From Streptomyces griseomycini (lineage in GTDB: Bacteria > Actinomycetota > Actinomycetes > Streptomycetales > Streptomycetaceae), in NCBI RefSeq assembly GCF_014203535.1, contig NZ_JACHJI010000012.1, forward strand, positions 124,001 through 188,000: 64,000 nucleotides of DNA, written 5' to 3'. The notes beneath the pieces are model-generated. The model saw only the letters and a program-made list of their open reading frames with translations. It searched no databases and was not told the DNA's origin. Below, piece after piece: positions 59,221 to 64,000 of this stretch; position 1 is the first letter of the stretch, and each line of letters opens with the position of its first letter. Both the position numbers and the translations under genes were made by a program.

Positions 59221-60942
59221 GTGACGCAGAACCACCACAGCGACAAGGACCACACGGCAGGCCCGCTACCGGGGTCGGAAGCGGGCCTGCCCGGCCGGGA
59301 ACGCCCCCGGACCGACCGGGTGGTGTTCGGCGTCACGGCCGTGCTCACCCTCGCCTTCGTGACCTGGGGCGCCGCCGCGACGGACTCGCTCGAGGACGTC
59401 TCCAGCAGCATGCTCGACGGGCTGATCCACAACGCCGGCTGGGCGTTCGTGCTGGCCGCCTCCGGCTTCGTCGTCTTCGCCCTCTGGCTCGCGGCCAGCC
59501 GCTACGGCCGGATCCACCTCGGCGCCGAGGGCGAGGAACCGGAGTTCCGCACCGTGTCCTGGGTCGCGATGATGTTCAGCGCGGGCATGGGCATCGGCCT
59601 GATGTTCTACGGCGTGAGCGAGCCGCTGGCGCACTACACCACGCCGCCGCCCGGCACCGGTCCGGCCGACTCCGGCGACCGCATGGAGGCGGCCATGGCG
59701 ACCACGCTGTTCCACTGGACGCTCCACCCCTGGGCCATCTACGCCGTGGTCGGCCTCGCCATCGCCTACAGCACCTTCCGCAGGCGCCGCCGGCAGACCA
59801 TCAGCGCCGTCTTCACCCCCCTCATCGGGGAGGAGAACGCGACCGGCGTCGGCGGGCGGGTCATCGACATCCTGGCGATCGTCGCGACCGTCTTCGGCTC
59901 CGCGGCCTCGCTGGGCCTCGGCGCGCTGCAGATCGGCTCCGGCGTGCAGGAGCTCGGCTGGATGGACAAGGTGAGCACCGGACTGCTCGTCGGCATCATC
60001 GCGGTGCTGACGGTGGCGTTCGTCGCCTCCGCGGTCTCGGGGGTGGAGAAGGGCATCCAGTGGCTCTCCAACACCAACATGGTGCTGGCGCTGGTCCTCG
60101 CCCTGTTCGTGTTCGTGGCCGGTCCGACGGTCATCGTCCTCGACCTGCTGCCCACCTCCGTCTTCTCCTACCTGGGAGACCTGCCCGAGCTGGCGGCCCG
60201 CACCGAGGCCAGCGGCGGCGAGGGGGTCGCCGCCTGGCTGGGCAGCTGGACCGTCTTCTACTGGGCGTGGTGGATCTCCTGGACGCCCTTCGTCGGCATG
60301 TTCATCGCCCGCATCAGCCGGGGCCGTACGATCCGTCAGTTCATCGGCGGGGTCATCCTCGTGCCCAGCACGGTCAGCCTCGTCTGGTTCGCGGTCTTCG
60401 GCGGCTCCGCGATGAAGCTCCAGGAGCAGGGCAAGCTCGGTGAGGAGGCCACGCCGGAGGGCCGCCTCTTCGCCGTGCTCCAGGAGTTCCCCATCGCCAC
60501 GACCACGAGTCTGCTGGTGATGATCCTCGTCGGCATCTTCTTCGTCTCGGGCGCGGACGCGGCCTCGGTCGTCATGGGCACCCTCTCGCAGAAGGGCGCA
60601 CTGGAGCCGGGCCGCCTGGTGGTGGTGTTCTGGGGCGTCGTCACCGGCGCGGTGGCCGCGATCATGCTGCTCGTCGGCAGCGGCCAGGGCGACGCGCTGA
60701 CCGGTCTGCAGAACCTCACGATCCTCGCGGCGGCCCCGTTCGTCGTCGTGATGATCCTCATGTGCGTGGCCCTCATGCGCGATCTGCGCCGGGACCCGGT
60801 CATCGTGCGCGGCGAGATGGGCTCCGAGGCGGTGGAGATCGCCGTCATCCAGGGCCACGAGAAGTACGACGGCGAGTTCGAACTGCGCATCGGCCCCGGC
60901 CGCGGCCCGGACGTGGAGGGGGACCCGATCGGCGAACACTGA
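59221..60942 (+). CDS. BCCT-family betaine/choline/carnitine transporter
   Basis: This 573-residue transporter has 12 predicted helices. The BCCT signature FYWAWWISWTPFVGMFIARI and the glycine-rich MMFSAGMGIGLMFYGVSEPL are present. It imports compatible solutes such as glycine betaine under osmotic stress. GAGGAAAGG lies eight bases before GTG 59221. A palindrome CCACGCGTGG (59153-59162) upstream may be regulatory. A perfect terminator follows the stop. Confidence 0.93.
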   Translation: MTQNHHSDKDHTAGPLPGSEAGLPGRERPRTDRVVFGVTAVLTLAFVTWGAAATDSLEDVSSSMLDGLIHNAGWAFVLAASGFVVFALWLAASRYGRIHLGAEGEEPEFRTVSWVAMMFSAGMGIGLMFYGVSEPLAHYTTPPPGTGPADSGDRMEAAMATTLFHWTLHPWAIYAVVGLAIAYSTFRRRRRQTISAVFTPLIGEENATGVGGRVIDILAIVATVFGSAASLGLGALQIGSGVQELGWMDKVSTGLLVGIIAVLTVAFVASAVSGVEKGIQWLSNTNMVLALVLALFVFVAGPTVIVLDLLPTSVFSYLGDLPELAARTEASGGEGVAAWLGSWTVFYWAWWISWTPFVGMFIARISRGRTIRQFIGGVILVPSTVSLVWFAVFGGSAMKLQEQGKLGEEATPEGRLFAVLQEFPIATTTSLLVMILVGIFFVSGADAASVVMGTLSQKGALEPGRLVVVFWGVVTGAVAAIMLLVGSGQGDALTGLQNLTILAAAPFVVVMILMCVALMRDLRRDPVIVRGEMGSEAVEIAVIQGHEKYDGEFELRIGPGRGPDVEGDPIGEH

Positions 60943-60959
60943 CCCCCGCGGTCCGCAAC

Positions 60960-60991
60960 CGTCCCGTCCCGGTCCGGACCGGGACGGGACG
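60960..60991. terminator. Perfect 32-bp terminator palindrome after the BCCT gene
   Basis: Positions 60960-60991 are a perfect inverted repeat (half-site CGTCCCGTCCCGGTCC). It starts 18 bases after the BCCT stop. There is no U-tract, as is normal for Streptomyces. Confidence 0.82.
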
Positions 60992-61408
60992 CCGCTCCCG
61001 GTCCCGGTCGGCGCCGCCGACCGGGACCGGTGCGCGGCACCGGCCCCTTCACGCATCCCGCCGGGCCGCCCTGCCGGCCGGTGACGGACCGGCCCGGCCG
61101 GAGGGCACCACCCGGGCCGCGGTCGGCAGCGGGTGCGGCAGCGGTTCCCCGTGCCCCGGAGGGACCGGTCCGGTCGCCGGCGTCACCGGGCGGGGGCCGC
61201 CGGTCCGGCTCCGGCAGCGGACCCGTCGCCCGCACGGTGCGGTGGTCGGCCGCCGTCTGCCGGGCGCGGTCTGCGGCGTCCCCCGGCCGGACGGCCGGGC
61301 CACGGGCCGGGAGCGGGCGCCAGGCCGGTCGCGCACGGGAGGCCGGCCCGGACCGGGCGCACCGGTGCCCGTTCGCCGCCGCAGGCTCTCGCGCCCGTCG
61401 CCCCCTGC
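60992..61408. other. Gene-less stretch between BCCT and D-amino-acid oxidase genes
   Basis: No supported gene is present. Frames are Pro/Arg/Gly-rich shadows. Short CCCGGTCC-like units near the terminator recur. I see no remnant of a recognisable protein. Confidence 0.5.
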
Positions 61409-62362
61409 TCAGCGGGCGGCCAGCCCCGCCGCTTCCTCCGCACAGCCCCAGGCCACCGTGACGCCCGCGCCGCCGTGGCCGTAGTCGTGCACCAGCAGCC
61501 GCCCGTCCGCGAGCGGTTCGCGTTCCAGACGCACCGTGTCCCGGGCGGGGCGCAGACCCACCCGGTGCTCCAGGACCCGCGCGCCGGCGATCTCCGGCCG
61601 CAGTGCCGCGCACCGCCGCACGATCGCCTCGGCCACCGCCGGGTCCGGCTCCAGGGACCACACGCCCTCCTCCGCCGTGCCGCCCAGCACCAGCCGCCCG
61701 GGCTGAGGGAAGAAGTACGCCATCTCGCCGTCGGCCCCCGTGGAGACCGTCCAGGTGTCGATCCCCGGGTTCTCCACGACCACCAGCTGTCCCCGCACCG
61801 GCCGCACCGACGGGTCCGGCACGAGCTCCCGCGCCCCCAGCCCCGCGCAGTTGACCACGACCGGCGCGTCGGCCTGCGCGAAGTCCGCCACCGTGCGCGT
61901 CTCGACCGCCCCGCCCGCCGCCAGCAACCGGTCCCGCAGCCACGGCAGGTGGGTCGACATGTCGATGAGCGGCAGACGGGCCCACACGCCCGACCCGGCG
62001 GGATACTCCCCGGCCGTCGCCTCGCGCAGCCCCGGCAGGCGCGCGGCGGCCCACGCGTCGACCTCGTCCAGCGCGGTCTCGCCCAGTACCCCTTCGACCA
62101 TGCGTACGCCGGTGGTCCCCGGCCGTTCCGCCAGCTCCTCGTACACCTCCAGCGACCGCAGCGCCCACGCGCGCGCCGCCGCCACCGGCTCGATCCGGTA
62201 CGGCCACCACAGCGCGCCCGCAACCGCCGAGGTGGTCCGCTCGACCGGGTCCCGCGTCCACAGCCGTACCCGCACACCACGTTCGGCGAGGACCACGGCC
62301 GTCGTCAGCCCGACGACCCCACCGCCGATCACGAGAACGTCGCTGCCCGCTTCCGTCTCCAT
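61409..62362 (-). CDS. D-amino-acid oxidase-type FAD enzyme
   Basis: This 317-residue flavoprotein has FAD-binding VLVIGGGVVGLTTAVVLAERG at the N-terminus and VVNCAGLGARELV in the middle. It has VGLRPARDTVRLE with the substrate-carboxylate Arg and the C-terminal signature VHDYGHGGAGVTVAWGCA. It oxidises D-amino acids to keto acids with H2O2 release. ATG 62362 (METEAGSD) is chosen because TAACGT lies 7 bases upstream (leaderless); ATG 62389 is possible. Confidence 0.9.
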   Translation of the reverse strand: METEAGSDVLVIGGGVVGLTTAVVLAERGVRVRLWTRDPVERTTSAVAGALWWPYRIEPVAAARAWALRSLEVYEELAERPGTTGVRMVEGVLGETALDEVDAWAAARLPGLREATAGEYPAGSGVWARLPLIDMSTHLPWLRDRLLAAGGAVETRTVADFAQADAPVVVNCAGLGARELVPDPSVRPVRGQLVVVENPGIDTWTVSTGADGEMAYFFPQPGRLVLGGTAEEGVWSLEPDPAVAEAIVRRCAALRPEIAGARVLEHRVGLRPARDTVRLEREPLADGRLLVHDYGHGGAGVTVAWGCAEEAAGLAAR

Positions 62363-62369
62363 CGGGGGG

Positions 62370-62375
62370 ACGTTA
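62370..62375 (-). promoter_or_regulatory. -10 box of leaderless D-amino-acid oxidase gene
   Basis: TAACGT on the minus strand ends 7 bases before ATG 62362. Confidence 0.45.
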
Positions 62376-62429
62376 GCGGAATGCGTCATGCCGTGCTCAG
62401 GACCGTGGCACGGCGGGAATACTCACAGC

Positions 62430-63467
62430 ATGTCTGCCGAGTACGCGACCTTCGGCCTGGCACCGGCGATACGGGCCGGTGGACTCCTCGCAGGCGGTGA
62501 CTACCAAGTCCACCGCGACTTCGTCGACTTCATCGTCGACGGGCACCCGCTGCTGTTCAGCCTCTCCGACCTGGACGCCGTCTCCCCGCTCGCCTCCGAC
62601 GTCCCGCCCGCCATCTTCACCGACCGGGTCCGCAGCCTGCTGCTGGAGACCGAGGCGCCGCTGCCCGCCGGCCGGTACATCGTCTACGGCTGCCCCGAGT
62701 GCGCGGACCTCGCCTGCGGCGCGGTGACCGCGGTCATCGAACGCGACGGCGAGGACTTCGTCTGGCGGGACTTCGCCTGGCAGACCGACGAGCACGCCGA
62801 CCTGGAGCTCAACGGCTACCACGGCATAGGCCCGTTCCGCTTCCGCGGCGCCGAGTACCGCACGGCCCTCACCGCCCTGCTCGACGGCGACGGCGACGGC
62901 GCCCGGGGCACCCGGCGCCGGGTCCTGCTGATCGGCGCCCGCGTCTCCCTGCTCGCCAAGCTCGCCGCCGCCCTGCGCACCATCGGTGTCGGCGCCGACA
63001 TCGCCCAGGACGCCGACGGCGTCCCCGCCGACGAGCTGCGGACCTACGACGCCGTGGTCTTCGGCCGGTCGGCCGGCGCCGGGGAACGCGACGCCGTCCG
63101 CCGTGCCTTCGCCGCGGCCGGGGCGGACGTGCCCTGCGTCGACGGCCTCGCCCCGGCCGTTCCGCTCCTCGTCGCCCAGACCGAGCACGCCCTCGACCGC
63201 AGTCCGCCGGAGCGGCGCCGCCTGACGGACCTCCGCCCCGTCGGCGACGGGGCGGAGGTGGAGGTGGAGGTGACCTCGTCCTGCCGGGTGCGGCTCACCG
63301 CCTACCGCGTCGACCGCTTCTCCCGCACCCACACCCGGGACCTCTTCGACGCCGTCCTGGAGCCGGGCCGCCACCGCGTCCCCCTGGCCCCGAAGGCGGT
63401 CAGGGGCGAGGCGTTCGTCGTGGCCCGCGCCGCCGGGACGGTGCTGGTGGCGGCCGTGGGACGGTGA
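62430..63467 (+). CDS. Uncharacterised protein with Cys-rich N-terminal domain
   Basis: This 345-residue protein has PECADLACGAVTAVI with Cys88, Cys91 and Cys96 (possible metal site) in an N-terminal beta domain. The C-terminal part begins with RRVLLIGARVSLLAKLAAAL, resembling a nucleotide-binding or response-regulator-like fold (TYDAVVFGRSAGAGERDAV). I do not recognise a characterised family; related Streptomyces proteins are loosely labelled oxidoreductase. AATACT (62418-62423) ends 6 bases before the ATG (leaderless). It diverges from the D-amino-acid oxidase gene. Confidence 0.75.
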   Translation: MSAEYATFGLAPAIRAGGLLAGGDYQVHRDFVDFIVDGHPLLFSLSDLDAVSPLASDVPPAIFTDRVRSLLLETEAPLPAGRYIVYGCPECADLACGAVTAVIERDGEDFVWRDFAWQTDEHADLELNGYHGIGPFRFRGAEYRTALTALLDGDGDGARGTRRRVLLIGARVSLLAKLAAALRTIGVGADIAQDADGVPADELRTYDAVVFGRSAGAGERDAVRRAFAAAGADVPCVDGLAPAVPLLVAQTEHALDRSPPERRRLTDLRPVGDGAEVEVEVTSSCRVRLTAYRVDRFSRTHTRDLFDAVLEPGRHRVPLAPKAVRGEAFVVARAAGTVLVAAVGR

Positions 63468-63516
63468 GAAACCGGGGCGCGTCCCGTAGCGCGCGGCGGC
63501 TAGGATCGGCGGTCTG

Positions 63517-64000
63517 ATGACTGCCACCCTCGTCGCCAAGAACCTCGCCGCCGGTCACGGCGACCGCTCCCTGTTCACCGGCCTCGACCTCGTCGTCGCC
63601 CCCGGCGACGTGGTCGGGCTGGTCGGCGCCAACGGCGCGGGCAAGTCCACGCTGCTGCGCCTGCTCGCCGGACTCACCGCCCCCGAGCAGGGCGAACTGC
63701 GCCTCTCCCCGCCCACCGCGACCGTCGGGCACCTCCCGCAGGAGCCGGAGCGCCGGCCCGGTGAGACCGTGCGGGCGTTCCTGGCCCGCCGCACCGGCGT
63801 CGCCGAGGCCCAGCGGGCCATGGACGAGGCGACCCAGGCCCTGGTCGACGGAGCACCGGGCGCGGACGACGCGTACGCCACCGGCCTGGAGCGGTGGCTG
63901 TCCCTGGGCGGTGCCGACCTCGACGAGCGCGCGGAGGAGGTCGCCGACTCCCTCGGCCTGGCCGTCGACCTGGAGCGGCCGATGACCGCGCTCTCCGGCG
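63517..64000 (+). CDS. ABC-F ATPase, N-terminal part (runs off window)
   Basis: This is the first 161 residues of an ABC-F protein: MTATLVAKNLAAGHGDRSLF, Walker A GLVGANGAGKSTLLRLLAGL, and the Q-loop GHLPQEPERRPGETV, with the ABC signature just beginning (MTALSG) at the edge. TAGGAT (63501-63506) lies 10 bases before ATG 63517. It is a different protein from the ABC-F at 34489. Translation factor-like or resistance function cannot be told from this part. Confidence 0.88.
   Translation, partial: MTATLVAKNLAAGHGDRSLFTGLDLVVAPGDVVGLVGANGAGKSTLLRLLAGLTAPEQGELRLSPPTATVGHLPQEPERRPGETVRAFLARRTGVAEAQRAMDEATQALVDGAPGADDAYATGLERWLSLGGADLDERAEEVADSLGLAVDLERPMTALSG

Noticed and set aside
61049..61336. 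Minus-strand frame in the gap after the BCCT gene
   Set aside because: It is Arg/Pro-rich with no recognisable domain or ribosome binding site.
1..64000. Mobile elements, prophage, tRNA genes or biosynthetic gene cluster
   Set aside because: No transposase, integrase, tRNA-like cloverleaf, PKS or NRPS signatures were seen; the gene content is core-like catabolism, stress and development.

Overview
The window is high-GC DNA (G or C dominates third codon positions throughout) from an actinomycete, almost certainly a Streptomyces chromosome. Evidence: a WhiB-like protein, an SsgA-like sporulation protein (SsgD type), a two-domain small laccase, a fused PcaL, many GTG/TTG starts, ATGA/GTGA overlaps and many apparently leaderless genes. 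From memory, not from a search, the order pca cluster - small laccase - WhiB-like gene - ABC-F gene - ssgD resembles the S. coelicolor SCO669x-SCO673x neighbourhood. I see no tRNA, rRNA, CRISPR array, insertion sequence or prophage.

1-9 kb: the minus strand holds a Rieske oxygenase, a 56-residue protein and a flavin reductase cut by the window edge (a VanAB-like demethylase set). A hypothetical membrane-anchored protein and a Tat-exported phospholipase C follow. A PAP2 phosphatase/DMT transporter pair diverges from a TetR gene across a striking operator array, and a DUF2510 membrane protein comes next. 9.5-18.3 kb: a large LAL-type ATPase that lacks the usual C-terminal HTH, then the protocatechuate operon pcaI-J-H-G-B-L (minus), with every junction overlapping or nearly so, divergent from its MarR regulator pcaV. 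VanAB-like enzymes would supply protocatechuate to this pathway. No pcaF thiolase lies in the operon.

18.3-31 kb: a DUF3048 lipoprotein and a zinc alcohol dehydrogenase. Then come three exported proteins that may work together: a ThuA/PQQ-type sugar dehydrogenase, a cupredoxin-Ig-DUF1080 fusion and the small laccase. A frameshifted pseudogene, a LacI regulator with a palindromic operator, a VOC protein, a WhiB-like protein and an acyl-ACP desaturase under a 15-bp tandem repeat array complete the region. 31-45 kb: a DDAH-like enzyme; an ABC-F/UvrA-like operon with a consensus promoter, a 20-bp palindrome and an attenuator-like leader; GPP34; an isocitrate lyase/PEP mutase remnant; ssgD; several small leaderless housekeeping genes (nfi, YciI, hydrolase); an internally deleted SDR fused in context to manA; and a saccharopine-dehydrogenase-like protein.

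45-64 kb: a beta-oxidation operon (CaiB-type racemase/transferase, thiolase, FadB-like bifunctional enzyme) followed by a convergent MerR gene; an amino acid permease; a macro-domain protein; an arginase-family protein with an altered metal motif; a secreted peptidase set (M1, X-Pro dipeptidyl peptidase, M14); a BCCT osmolyte transporter; a D-amino-acid oxidase; an uncharacterised Cys-containing protein; and the start of a second ABC-F gene cut by the right edge. Three decayed genes (26.7, 37.2 and 42.6 kb) mark local gene loss.
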